DNA of 51,749 nucleotides from Kamptonema formosum PCC 10802 (lineage in GTDB: Bacteria > Cyanobacteriota > Cyanobacteriia > Cyanobacteriales > Oscillatoriaceae). The notes below the pieces were generated by a model. That model was given only the letters and a program-made list of their open reading frames with translations. It was not told the origin of the DNA and did not search any database. Position numbers and translations under genes: made by a program. The DNA is taken from contig NZ_KB235948.1 in assembly GCF_000332335.1 (NCBI RefSeq), positions 3,557,537 through 3,609,285 of the forward strand. Reading direction: 5' to 3'. Below, piece after piece: positions 7,533 to 16,142 of the stretch; position 1 is the stretch's first letter, and each line of letters begins with the position of its first letter.

Positions 7533-9026
7533 TTAATGGATATCACATTCTTCAAGCCGGGAAACGAGAATGTGGTTTATCCCGACATTAAAAAACATCG
7601 CCACGGAAAAGACAAACTTGCCGAACCCCTGGCGAGCCAAAACACACGCCGGCAGGTGTCCCTCAGGAGCGTTTAATGTAAAAGTGATGTTTTCATAGTT
7701 AATCGAACCATTCACGCGCCAGCCAACGCGGTCGCAAAAATCGTCAAAAGTAGCGTAGGGGTTGCTCTTTACAATTTCCTCCCAAATCCGCTTCTGGACA
7801 CTAAACCCAAAGCGCCCCATGCTATATCTTACCCAAAGATCGTTGATAGTGCGGAGGTCTGCGCACGGAAATTTTTCCAGGTCTTCTTTTCTGATCCAGC
7901 CTTGACTGGTCCGACCGGCAACCTGCAGCATGACAGTCTTTGTTTCCATATCTGCCTCCTCCCAGTTTGCAGCGGCGAGTAAATCCCGCAGTCTCGTGTA
8001 ATCTACCCTCACTGCTGAACTGAGACTGTCAGGGGGAGAAACATTCACCGGCTCTGATGCTGTGGCGCTTGCCTGAGATAGGCTAGGAGTTGGCGCATTG
8101 AGAGCTTCCAGCACCTGACCGGCATCTTGATAGCGATCCCTGACGCGCTCCTGTATGAGCTTGTCCAAAACTTCGCCCAACTGGGGGCTAATCACTGTGC
8201 CGGTGGGCAAACGCTCGCGCCAGATCCAGCAAGCGTTCACCCCATCATAAAGCCCGTCGGAACCGTCTTTCTTTGGCAAACACCCAGTCAGCAACCTCAT
8301 GCAAGTTACGCCCAAACTGTATAAATCGCTAGCCGGATAAACCAGACCGCGCAGCTGTTCCACCGGCGCATATCCAGGCGTCCCAACTGTTGTCCCCACT
8401 TGACCGGTAAGAGTTGCCGCCGCCTGTTTGGAGACGCCAAAATCAATCAGCACCAACTCTCCCCTCTCCCTGTGCGGGGTTAGGGTTGAGGGTGAGGGCG
8501 AGCGCCGGCGCATAATATTCTCAGGCTTAATATCGCGGTGAATCACCCCGCGCTCGTGAACAAACTTGAGAACCGGCAGTAAATCCGCCAGCAGCTGCCG
8601 AATTTTTCCCTCACTAAACACACCCTGCTGCTGCAATTCTTCCAGTAAAGTCTGCCCCTCAATAAACTCCTGCACCAGATACAGGCGCTTGTCTTGCTCA
8701 AAATAAGCAATTAGCTGGGGAATTTGGGGGTGATCTCCCAGTTCGTAAAGTCGCTTCGCCTCTTCCTTAAACAGTTCCGTTGCTTTTTCGAGCGCAACCG
8801 TTCCCTGAACTTGCGGAAAAAATTGCTTAATCACACACGGGGCGTCCATCCTGTCCGCATCTGTGGCTTCATAAGTTCTGCCAAATCCTCCCGATCCCAA
8901 GAGTCGAATTACGCGGTAGCGGTTGCGGAATAGGGGGGTGAGGGTTGGCGAGCCGCAATATTGGCAAAACTTATGGCTGTCGGGATTGAAGGGATTTGAG
9001 CAGATGGGATTGGAGCAGTAAAGCAT
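7533..9026 (-). CDS. 4-Cys serine/threonine protein kinase with C-terminal GUN4 domain
   Basis: A 497-aa protein in three parts. Residues 4-24 form a 4-Cys zinc ribbon (C-x4-C and C-x2-C). Residues 38-300 are a Hanks-type kinase: glycine loop GSGGFG, Lys67, HRDIKPEN at 163-170, DFG at 195-197, and a GTPGYAPVEQ activation segment, so it looks catalytically competent. Residues about 340-490 are a GUN4 domain (DYTRLRDLLA, EDLEKFPCADLRTINDLW, GRFGFSVQK, LNAPEGHLP), a family that binds Mg-porphyrins or bilins and promotes Mg-chelatase. The fusion suggests phosphorylation controlled by a tetrapyrrole signal (inference). An odd insert at 174-190, between the catalytic loop and DFG, matches a dispersed intergenic repeat. 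Confidence 0.93.
   Translation of the reverse strand: MLYCSNPICSNPFNPDSHKFCQYCGSPTLTPLFRNRYRVIRLLGSGGFGRTYEATDADRMDAPCVIKQFFPQVQGTVALEKATELFKEEAKRLYELGDHPQIPQLIAYFEQDKRLYLVQEFIEGQTLLEELQQQGVFSEGKIRQLLADLLPVLKFVHERGVIHRDIKPENIMRRRSPSPSTLTPHRERGELVLIDFGVSKQAAATLTGQVGTTVGTPGYAPVEQLRGLVYPASDLYSLGVTCMRLLTGCLPKKDGSDGLYDGVNACWIWRERLPTGTVISPQLGEVLDKLIQERVRDRYQDAGQVLEALNAPTPSLSQASATASEPVNVSPPDSLSSAVRVDYTRLRDLLAAANWEEADMETKTVMLQVAGRTSQGWIRKEDLEKFPCADLRTINDLWVRYSMGRFGFSVQKRIWEEIVKSNPYATFDDFCDRVGWRVNGSINYENITFTLNAPEGHLPACVLARQGFGKFVFSVAMFFNVGINHILVSRLEECDIH
8455..8511. repeat. Intergenic-type repeat inserted in-frame in the kinase gene
   Basis: The DNA here (ctctccctgtgcggggttag, then gggttgagggtgagggcgag) resembles the gggttaggggggtgaggg repeats at 660-705 and 12330-12350. 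In the kinase it encodes an Arg/Ser/Pro-rich loop between HRDIKPENIM and LVLIDFG. It keeps the frame and lies where kinases tolerate loop length changes. Confidence 0.6.
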
Positions 9027-9206
9027 ATCTGCGAAGGAAGCGCCGGATTTATTCTATGATAAATCTTATTCGGGGTTTTCACAAGACCTCAGTCACCGGC
9101 ACTCGCCGGCGATCCGCCAGACTGAAGGGGCGGTCTTGGAAGGGTGTGCCGGCGCGATCAGCGGATGTGCCGGTGCTATACTGAAGACAGTCAGCAGGCA
9201 ATCCCT

Positions 9207-9443
9207 ATGAATCCCATAACGAATCCCGAATCAGCAGAAGTCCAAGACTATCAAGCCAGACACGAGCAACTCATCGAGCAGTTGCGCCGGTTTATGGGCG
9301 GACAGATGCGCTACGTTGAAATCTGGCTCAACTCTCCCCATCCTGACTTGGGAGGTTTGACGCCTCAATTCTTCATCGATGCCGGGAAGATTGAAGTTGT
9401 CGAATCCCTCGCCTGGGCGATCGAGCATTGCCTTATTGGGTAA
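9207..9443 (+). CDS. Xre/MbcA/ParS-type antitoxin, toxin-binding domain only
   Basis: A 78-aa protein. The segment RRFMGGQMRYVEIWLNSPHPDLGGLTPQFFIDAG matches the C-terminal toxin-binding domain of RES-partner antitoxins (DUF2384-like: helix, WLNSPHPDLGG-x-TP, then a short helix). No N-terminal helix-turn-helix is present, so autoregulation by this protein alone is not evident. The chosen ATG at 9207 leaves the conserved part intact; the longer frame from 9144 adds residues from a repeat-rich leader. It is followed 12 bp later by the RES toxin gene, the usual antitoxin-toxin order. Confidence 0.75.
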   Translation: MNPITNPESAEVQDYQARHEQLIEQLRRFMGGQMRYVEIWLNSPHPDLGGLTPQFFIDAGKIEVVESLAWAIEHCLIG

Positions 9444-9455
9444 AGGACATCCTAA

Positions 9456-10028
9456 ATGCTTACAGGTAATCAACTTATCGCCGCTCTGGCGGCACTGCCC
9501 ACCGTGTCCCTACCTGGGGAGGTTTTTCGTGTTGTTCAGGCAAAATACATCAATACCGCCTTATCCTCGGTTGGCTCTCGATTGGGTGGCAGGTACAATC
9601 CACCATCAGCATTTGAGGCGCTCTATCTGGCTGACAGTTCTGTAACTGCCCTGCTAGAGGTTGAAGCTTTAATCAAAGCAGGGACACTGCTGAGGTCTAT
9701 TGCCAAACCGCCTCTGATTGTACTTTCCATCAACTCCCAGCTGAACGCCGTTTTAGATATCACCAATCTCAACAGCCAGCAGGCATTGGGCACCAATTTG
9801 CAGGAACTCACCGGCAATTGGCGATTGATGAATGCTCTGGGTCAGATTGCTCCCACTCAAAGCCTCGGAGAGGCGGCGTACAATTTATAAACCATCGAAG
9901 CCTTGAAAGTGCCTTCAGCGCGTGACCCCAATTCTTACAATTTGGTTGTCTTTCCAGACCGGCTTTCTGCTAACAGCTTCTTGCGAGTTTACGACGATTC
10001 TGGCACGATTAGCGCACAACTGCCTTGA
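9456..10028 (+). pseudogene. RES-domain toxin gene interrupted by an in-frame stop codon
   Basis: RES toxins are NAD-degrading enzymes named for conserved Arg, Glu and Ser residues. The first frame gives 144 aa with the Arg (EVFRVVQAKY), the G-G-RYNPP motif and the Glu (TALLEVEAL), then stops at TAA 9888-9890. Reading on in the same frame gives TIEALKVPSARDPNSYNLVV, then a normal family C-terminus ending at TGA 10026-10028. The conserved Ser (KVPSARD) is therefore beyond the stop, so the truncated product should be inactive. The reading frame is otherwise undamaged, which suggests a recent mutation, or a sequencing error. Confidence 0.8.
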
Positions 10029-10192
10029 GCGATCGCTGTTTGCAGATTCGGGCTTCAGCCCCCACACCCCGCAGAGGAGGGCCCGCACTGCGGCCAACCT
10101 GCCCACCGGCTGAAAGCCCCCACCGGCGATATCATAAAATACAATAAAAGAGTGTTTAGATTTGTATCAACCCCTCAAACATAGAGAAAATC

Positions 10193-11212
10193 ATGGCTCC
10201 AGCCGTTTTAATCGAGAAACTCCAGAAACGCTACGGCTCGGTGGAAGCCGTGAGAGACGTTTCCTTTCAAATCGAAGCGGGGGAAATTTTTGGCCTGCTC
10301 GGTCCCAACGGTGCCGGTAAAACCACAACCATCCGCTGTCTGTGCACTTTGGCGACGCCAGACGCCGGTCGCCTGGAAGTGTGCGGCATCTCCGCTGTCG
10401 AAAACCCCAAGCTTGCCAGACAGCGCCTCGGCTACGTCGCGCAAGAGGTCGCCATAGATAAGGTGCTCACCGGTCGGGAACTGCTGCAACTGCAGGCGGC
10501 ATTATACCACATTCCAAATAAATTGGCAAAAGAGCGGATTGACACGGCAATTTCCTTGCTGGGGTTAGACGAGTGGGCGGACAAGCAAACTGGCAAGTAT
10601 TCTGGCGGATTGCGCCGGCGTCTCGACTTGGCGGCGGGGTTGCTGCACCAGCCGGCGGTTTTGGTGCTGGACGAGCCTACAGTCGGGCTCGATATCGAAA
10701 GCCGCATAGCGGTGTGGGATTTCCTGCGCCGGCTGCGGGATAGCGGCACCACAGTGCTGATCACCAGCCACTATCTCGAAGAGATTGACGCCCTCGCCGA
10801 TCGGGTGGCGATTATTGACCGGGGGGTGGTGATTGCCACCGGCACCCCCTCCGAGTTGAAAGACCGGGTGGGAGGCGATCGCATCACCCTGCGCATCCGG
10901 GAGTTTTCCCCCATCGAAGAAGCGGAAAAAACCAGAGACATGCTGAAATCGCTGCCCTTTGTGCGGGAAGCGATTATTAACAGCGCCCAAGGCAACTCCC
11001 TGAACTTGGTCGTCACGCCGCAGAGTGACGCCCTGCTGACAATTCAGCAAGCCTTGCGAAATGCCGGTTTGCCCACTTTTGGCATTGCCCAGTCTCGCCC
11101 CAGCTTGGATGATGTCTATCTAGCGGCGACCGGTAAAACCTTATTGGATGCCGAACTCGCTGCAGCGGGGACACGCGATCCCAAGGCGGAACGCAAGCAA
11201 AACATGCGCTAA
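10193..11212 (+). CDS. ABC transporter ATP-binding protein, DrrA (daunorubicin-resistance) type
   Basis: A 339-aa ATPase with Walker A GPNGAGKT (about 39-46), a Q-loop at YVAQEVA, signature YSGGLRRRLDLA, Walker B VLVLDEPTVGLD and the H-loop ITSHYLEE. The C-terminal extension of about 100 residues, with the FSPIEEAEKTRDM region and the closing SRPSLDDVYLAATG motif, is typical of ABC-2 exporters such as DrrA. No permease is adjacent; a fitting ABC-2 permease lies at 22442-23332 on the same strand. Substrate cannot be told from sequence. The product acts on the cytoplasmic face of the membrane, energising export. Confidence 0.93.
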   Translation: MAPAVLIEKLQKRYGSVEAVRDVSFQIEAGEIFGLLGPNGAGKTTTIRCLCTLATPDAGRLEVCGISAVENPKLARQRLGYVAQEVAIDKVLTGRELLQLQAALYHIPNKLAKERIDTAISLLGLDEWADKQTGKYSGGLRRRLDLAAGLLHQPAVLVLDEPTVGLDIESRIAVWDFLRRLRDSGTTVLITSHYLEEIDALADRVAIIDRGVVIATGTPSELKDRVGGDRITLRIREFSPIEEAEKTRDMLKSLPFVREAIINSAQGNSLNLVVTPQSDALLTIQQALRNAGLPTFGIAQSRPSLDDVYLAATGKTLLDAELAAAGTRDPKAERKQNMR

Positions 11213-11389
11213 TCGGCGTGGGTGCCGGTATTCGCCCGCAATTGCTCGCAGGGTCGAAACCGGCTCCCCCTGTGGCGCACCCCACCCCCAGGGAGATTTA
11301 GTTTAACCGGATGCTCCCAAAGGGATTTGGCTTGAGAGCGGAACGCACTGTACCGCACCGCCAAAAACGCCCTAGTACGCTGCCATCAC

Positions 11390-11962
11390 CTACTTTTTAA
11401 ACGCCAAAGAAGCCCTAACAAAGCTGGTGGTGTGCTCCCATTTCCAGTGCCCCCTTTTTGCCGCGCTACCTGTGAGGTTAGCAGAAGCAGCCACCGGCAC
11501 GCCCGCCAGCCGGCTGAGCTTTCGCACAAAAGCTTGACCAATTTCCCCAGCTGCCACCTCGCACCCATAGAGGAAAATAGCAGGAGAATCGGAAGGAAAT
11601 AAGAACTTAAAGAAAAAAGGTTCATCCCAAGTTTCCAACTTGCCAATTTTCCAAGCTGCAAACTCTGGGGCATAAATATCGAGGTTGTCGGGAGTCAGTC
11701 GGGTGCTGCCCAACTTCAACAAACCCGGACCGCCGTGGCATACAATGTGCACAGTATTAATCTCGGCGTATCTGGCTAATACGTCACTGATCTGTTCTAT
11801 GCCATCTTCTGTAGCGTCGAGGACAATCACTTCAAAGTTGCCTGCCACACCGGCAATCAGACTTTCCTTATCCTCAACTGCTGAGTCAATAAACACGAGC
11901 CTGCACCCGCTATTGCTATCGCCTGCCGTTTTTTCTTGTAATCTCAACCCCTCAATCAACAT
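11390..11962 (-). CDS. Stand-alone DUF4347-domain protein
   Basis: A 190-aa protein that is almost entirely one DUF4347 domain, usually found at the N-terminus of very large cyanobacterial adhesins and calcium-binding proteins. Visible blocks: RLVFIDSAVEDKESLIAG (22-39), VHIVCHGGPGLLKLG (71-85) and AIFLYGCEVAAGE (128-140), then LAGVPVAASANLTGSA near the end. The His76/Cys134 arrangement (HG then GC after hydrophobic strands) resembles the caspase-like clan CD dyad; I infer, without proof, a possible protease or self-processing role. There is no signal peptide. Nothing follows the domain, so it is either a truncated adhesin head or a free-standing enzyme. Confidence 0.8.
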   Translation of the reverse strand: MLIEGLRLQEKTAGDSNSGCRLVFIDSAVEDKESLIAGVAGNFEVIVLDATEDGIEQISDVLARYAEINTVHIVCHGGPGLLKLGSTRLTPDNLDIYAPEFAAWKIGKLETWDEPFFFKFLFPSDSPAIFLYGCEVAAGEIGQAFVRKLSRLAGVPVAASANLTGSAAKRGHWKWEHTTSFVRASLAFKK

Positions 11963-12730
11963 TTAAATTTGACCTCATTAAAGTGTTAGTCTAGTTTGGA
12001 ACGATATCTCACAACCCCAAAGAATAGGTGGTCGCGCCGGAAAATTTGACAGAAAAAAGCAATCGCAGATGTTAGGCTTTTAATCGGCTTGTTGCAGAGA
12101 GGAAGCAGAGCCGGCCCAGCCACGTTCCCATCTGCCCGGAAACGCGGGGGAGAGCGCGCGGGAGACAGTAGTTGTCCGGCGCGACGAAACCCCCTTGATG
12201 CCCGGGTTTTTAATGCAAAATCCCAACGCTAGAATCCGAAATTGGTATTGCCCCCTAAGCGCCCGCAAAATGGGAGCGGGGAGGAAAAATCTCATCGTTT
12301 TCTCACTCCGCCCTCCCCTCAATCTCCAGAGGGGGGGTGAGGGGGAAGGCGGAAGTGCGGTAATTCCAGGACATAATATAAAACTCTTGCTCACCTTCTG
12401 GCAAAGGCAGCCACGATCAGAAAAAAACTTGCCCCCTGAGAAAAAAGTCTCTAAAAAAATCAGTAGTGTTCGCTTGTTGGGGCTTCCACTGCGCCGGTCG
12501 GGTGGGGCCCAACCCCTATGCCGGTTTGCGCCGGCTCTGAGCCGCTGAACTGTCACAGCTTTATCATGGTGGCATTGTGCCGGCACATCCCCTTAACTGC
12601 GTCAGAAGTAGTGATTTCAGGAACCACTTCAGACGCAGAGGACGCCGAGCTGCCAGAAAAAGAGGGTTTGTCGTGGTTGATATGTCACTCTTTGTTTAGG
12701 ATTGCCGTCGTGCGGTCGCCCTCTTTCTTT
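11963..12730. other. Repeat-rich intergenic region between two DUF4347 genes
   Basis: 768 bp with no supported gene. Open frames at 12080-12586 (minus) and 12195-12548 (plus) cross repeats and show no family features. Positions 12318-12350 carry the gagggggggtgagggggaag repeat, and an AT-rich run at 12205-12245 resembles the heptamer repeats. The flanking DUF4347 genes share the same strand, so this may be the decayed product of a larger duplicated locus. Confidence 0.5.
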
Positions 12731-14284
12731 TTATTGTGCCACCACTGTGCCACTTGACCTGTTGAGCGGCTTGCTCCAGTTGCTGCCCGGGCCCGCACCA
12801 CTCCAGACCATCGCTGCTTCCCCTTTTGCGGGGTCTTGTTCAGCGCTTGTTTCATCGGGCAGACCGGCGGTCAGCGCTGCCAAAGCGCTCTGCGCGGCAC
12901 TGTCGGGCCAGCTGGCACCGGAGGTGGCACACTCACCGGCACCCGCACCGGCACCCGCACCGGCACCCGCACCGGCACCCTCAGTTGGGTGGGCGATTGT
13001 GCCATTTTCGATCGCAGTGCCGGTGTTGCAGTAGCAAACTGCCGCCGACACATCCAGGGTGGCTCCCGTGACAACAGTCAAGGTGCCACTGTTGCTAAAA
13101 AAGCCCTGGATGGCACAATCCCCAGCCAGAACCAGCTCAGATAAGCTAGACAAATCCCGCAAGGTCATCCCGTCCGTTCCCGGGTGGAAAGTCTGGGGGC
13201 TATTTCCGCAGAAGGCGAAAATAGGGGTTCCCTCAACGGTGCCGCCGGTGCGGGTAAAGTCGCCATAGAAAATGTAGTAGCTGCTGAATTCACTGGAAAA
13301 GGATACCGCACCACCTTTGAGAAAGACGTTTCCTCTGACGCTGCCACCATACCACAAAACAGTTCCGCTGTCAACAGCCAGATCGCCACTAACCGACAGG
13401 TAGCTTCTGACTATAGCATTTTCAATGGTGAGATGGCCGCCAACCGAGAGGCTGACCTCAACGGTTCCGCCGGCAATCAGGGCGTTTTCCTCAACCTTGA
13501 GTTCATTCCAGCCCGACAAGGTGCCGGTGCAGTCGCGGGTGACAGTCAAGCTTTTGATTTGCGGGCTGGTGTCGAGGAGGACATTCTCAGTGCAGGTTTT
13601 GTCGAAGACGGCGAGATCGAAATGTGCCGGCACTTGCTCTCCCGACCAGTTGAGGGGGTTGCTCCACTTGCGGTTATCGCCGCCCCCAGTCCAGTAACGG
13701 GTGGTGCCAGGGTTGGTGTGGCGGCTGGAGGCACTGGGCGACAGGCGAGAAAACCACTGGACCGGACAGTTGCCGGTGCCGGTGGGGGCGGTGCAGAGGT
13801 TCCAGCAGGTGTCAGTGCTGGCAGCAGCCAGTTCAGGGATCTGGGGCAGCCCAGGCGAAAAGGGGGGCATCTCCCCAAGCCCCTTTATATCGAGGGGGGG
13901 AGAAGAGATATTCACAGGCGGGAGTTGCTCCCCTTTTTTCTGGGGGATCGGGGGGGGATCGCAAGGCACACCGCAACCATAGAGGAGGATATCAGGCTCA
14001 GTAGGGGCATCTGCCCACTGCTGTAAAAGCGTGCGGTCGAGGCTGTCCAAGCTCAGCTGCGTGTTGCCCAGCTGCAACTGGCCAGGGACACCGCCGCAGA
14101 CAATATGGATGGCGCAGATGCCGGTGCGCTGTGCCAGCACCTCAGTAATTTGCTGCACCCCGCATCTGGCCGGTTCGAGAACAACCGCCTCCGCCTCCGG
14201 CATAACAGCGCCAACTAGGCTCTCAAAGTCCTCGACAGCGGAGTCAATGAAGACAATACTGCCCGTGCTGTTCATATTTGCCAT
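12731..14284 (-). CDS. DUF4347 protein with beta-helix-type C-terminal region, probably truncated
   Basis: A 517-aa protein from the ATG at 14284 (an upstream start at 14317 is possible). Residues 1-110 are a DUF4347 domain (GSIVFIDSAVEDFESL, AIHIVCGGVPG, ILLYGCGVP). It is degenerate: the HG of the dyad motif is now GG, and the domain stops after the YGC block. A Pro-rich linker follows, then YWTGGGDNRKWSNPLNWSG, the start of an autotransporter-like unit, and a long run of parallel-beta-helix-like strands (LKVEENALIAGGTVEVSL and similar). A (GA)n tract is near the end. The protein ends soon after a second unit start (VWSGAGPGSNWSKPLN), so the C-terminus looks cut short. It is probably a surface protein remnant. 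Confidence 0.7.
   Translation of the reverse strand: MANMNSTGSIVFIDSAVEDFESLVGAVMPEAEAVVLEPARCGVQQITEVLAQRTGICAIHIVCGGVPGQLQLGNTQLSLDSLDRTLLQQWADAPTEPDILLYGCGVPCDPPPIPQKKGEQLPPVNISSPPLDIKGLGEMPPFSPGLPQIPELAAASTDTCWNLCTAPTGTGNCPVQWFSRLSPSASSRHTNPGTTRYWTGGGDNRKWSNPLNWSGEQVPAHFDLAVFDKTCTENVLLDTSPQIKSLTVTRDCTGTLSGWNELKVEENALIAGGTVEVSLSVGGHLTIENAIVRSYLSVSGDLAVDSGTVLWYGGSVRGNVFLKGGAVSFSSEFSSYYIFYGDFTRTGGTVEGTPIFAFCGNSPQTFHPGTDGMTLRDLSSLSELVLAGDCAIQGFFSNSGTLTVVTGATLDVSAAVCYCNTGTAIENGTIAHPTEGAGAGAGAGAGAGAGECATSGASWPDSAAQSALAALTAGLPDETSAEQDPAKGEAAMVWSGAGPGSNWSKPLNRSSGTVVAQ
12938..12983. repeat. 12-bp tandem repeat encoding a Gly-Ala tract
   Basis: About four copies of ggcacccgcacc-type 12-mers. On the minus strand, in the DUF4347/beta-helix gene, they read as alternating Gly-Ala. 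The repeat is built from the GGCACC/GCCGGC words that are frequent across this genome. Confidence 0.85.
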
Positions 14285-14317
14285 TTTTTCTCTTAAACAT
14301 AATAAATTGCCCAGCAT

Positions 14318-14531
14318 TGAAGGAGCCCCTCCTCAAAACATATTTGCACCGGATGGGGGGTGCCCCTGATGGCTCGGCTGGACTTTTCCTGTAGCGCGGG
14401 CCAGCGCTAAGCTAGAAAGCCACGCCCCTGTGGGGAAGACGAACCGTGCGGGATCTAGTTCGCGCCGCCGGCATTCGCCCTGACTCGGCTTCTTTGTGTA
14501 TATATCATGGAGTCTGGATTTGGGGCGAATT
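14318..14531. other. Spacer before the minisatellite
   Basis: Lies between the divergent DUF4347 gene and the 12/8-bp minisatellite and holds no recognised gene. It should contain the promoter for the DUF4347 gene (minus) and possibly for the STAND operon (plus). No convincing promoter boxes were seen. Confidence 0.4.
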
Positions 14532-14811
14532 GGCTCAGTTGGCGGCTCAGTTGGCGGCTCAGTTGGCGGCTCAGTTGGCGGCTCAGTTGGCGGCTCAGTT
14601 GGCGGCTCAGTTGGCGGCTCAGTGGCTCAGTTGGCGGCTCAGTTGGCGGCTCAGTGGCTCAGCTGGCGGCTCAGCTGGCGGCTCAGTTGGCGGCTCAGTT
14701 GGCGGCTCAGTGGCTCACTTTGCGGCTCACTTGGCGGCTCAGTGGCTCAGCTGGCGGCTCAGTTGGCGGCTCAGTTGGCGGCTCAGTTGGCGGCTCAGTT
14801 GGCGGCTCACC
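14532..14811. repeat. 12-bp / 8-bp minisatellite upstream of the STAND gene
   Basis: About twenty copies of ggctcagttggc (variants with ctggc, ctcacttt, ctcacttggc) broken at 14616, 14648, 14704 and 14736 by 8-bp units ggctcagt, which lack the last four bases. All three plus-strand phases are stop-free, reading as GGSV, LAAQ or WRLS; each 8-bp unit shifts the phase. The array ends 74 bp before the STAND start and remains open into it, so length changes need not create stops. I regard it as non-coding leader DNA. Confidence 0.9.
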
Positions 14812-14885
14812 TATTTTGGGCAGATGAGCTATCACCCCGAAACAAACTTGATAACTTAGAAAAAAGCCCACCAGGGGATTACCTT

Positions 14886-16142
14886 ATGACCAATCGTTTG
14901 AGGGCGACAGTCCTCAGTGCCTCTGCAAAGGGGTTAGAACTCGTAGATGAGGCCAGAAACAAGAAAGGCTGGAAAAAGACGGCGACGGCTTGGTGTCACG
15001 CCGCCCAGACTGCCGAGGCCACCTTGAAGCGGTTTTGGCGGCGCATACCAATTCGGCAAGAGGCTTTTATCAGTATTTGTCAAGCGGTGGGGGTGACTGA
15101 CTGGAAACAGATTGTTGACAGTCACCCCCAGATAGAGGCGCACACAGACTGGGGGGAAGCGCCGGATGTGGCTGTTTTCTATGGACGCACCGGCGAACTG
15201 ACGGCTCTCAAACAATGGCTGGTGGAAGACAATTGCCGCCTGGTGGCGCTTTTGGGGATGGGTGGCATCGGCAAAACCGCGCTGTCGGTAAAATTAGCCC
15301 AAGAGGTTCAAAATAACTTTGACTGTATCATCTGGCGTTCCCTGCACCAAGCCCCGCCGCTGGAAGAACTCCTGGGCGATTGGTTGGAATTTCTCTCTTA
15401 CCAGTCCGCCGCTGACAAGCCGGCAGATATTGGCGAAAGCATCTCCCGCCTGATTGAGTGCTTGCGCCGCTACCGCTGTCTGCTGGTACTGGATAACATG
15501 GAAGCGATTCTCAGCAGCGGTGATTTCGTAGGGCACTATCGAGACGGCTACAAACTCTATGGCGATCTCTTGAAACGAGTCGGAGAAACCCCCCACCAGA
15601 GCTGCTTGTTACTAACCAGTCGGGAAAAACTCCGAGAAGTTGCCCTATTAGAAGGAGAAACCTTACCCGTTCGCTCCTGCCAGCTGCAAGGTTTGGGAGA
15701 TGACGCCCGGGAAATCTTGAAGGAAAAGCGCTTGTCCCAACCGGAAAAGTGGGGCACCCTGATTAACATCTATCGGGGCAATCCCTTCATGCTAAAAATT
15801 GTCTCCGCTTTGATTCAAGAAGCCTTTGACGGCAAAGTCGGTGACTTCTTAAAGATGGGAACCACCCAAGTCACGCGCGATATCAGCGATTTCATTGAAG
15901 TTCATTTCGATCGCATTTCCCACTTAGAAACAGAAATCATGTACCAGATGGCGCTAGAAAAAGAGCCAGTATCGCTGAGCGAATTGCAGGAGAGCTTATC
16001 AGGCGTGCCACCCGTTGAATTAGCTAATGCGCTGGCATCTTTAGTGGGGCGCTCCCTGATTGAAAAAAGTGCGAGCGGATTCACTCTACAGCCAGTTGTG
16101 ATGGAATACGTCACCAGTTTGGGGACTCCTGAACTAGAATAA
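14886..16142 (+). CDS. STAND (NB-ARC-type) ATPase without C-terminal repeats
   Basis: A 418-aa protein. Residues 1-78 form the helical, HTH-like N-terminal domain common in cyanobacterial STAND proteins (VDEARNKKGW, ATLKRFWRRIPIRQEAFISI, VGVTDWKQIVD). The NTPase follows, with P-loop GMGGIGKT at 124-131, Walker B RCLLVLDNME and a downstream LLLTSREKL sensor motif, then a winged-helix-like region to the end. No WD40 or TPR sensor repeats follow. I use the ATG at 14886, after an agggg Shine-Dalgarno-like site, although the frame is open back through the minisatellite to 14496. The kinase gene begins at the very next base after its stop, so the two should be translationally coupled. Confidence 0.85.
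   Translation: MTNRLRATVLSASAKGLELVDEARNKKGWKKTATAWCHAAQTAEATLKRFWRRIPIRQEAFISICQAVGVTDWKQIVDSHPQIEAHTDWGEAPDVAVFYGRTGELTALKQWLVEDNCRLVALLGMGGIGKTALSVKLAQEVQNNFDCIIWRSLHQAPPLEELLGDWLEFLSYQSAADKPADIGESISRLIECLRRYRCLLVLDNMEAILSSGDFVGHYRDGYKLYGDLLKRVGETPHQSCLLLTSREKLREVALLEGETLPVRSCQLQGLGDDAREILKEKRLSQPEKWGTLINIYRGNPFMLKIVSALIQEAFDGKVGDFLKMGTTQVTRDISDFIEVHFDRISHLETEIMYQMALEKEPVSLSELQESLSGVPPVELANALASLVGRSLIEKSASGFTLQPVVMEYVTSLGTPELE

Noticed and set aside
12080-12586. 168-codon minus-strand open frame between the DUF4347 genes
   Set aside because: Crosses dispersed repeats; no family features and no start signal.
14446-14859. Separate repeat protein coded by the minisatellite
   Set aside because: All three forward phases are equally open and the phase shifts at each 8-bp unit, which is not expected of a selected protein.
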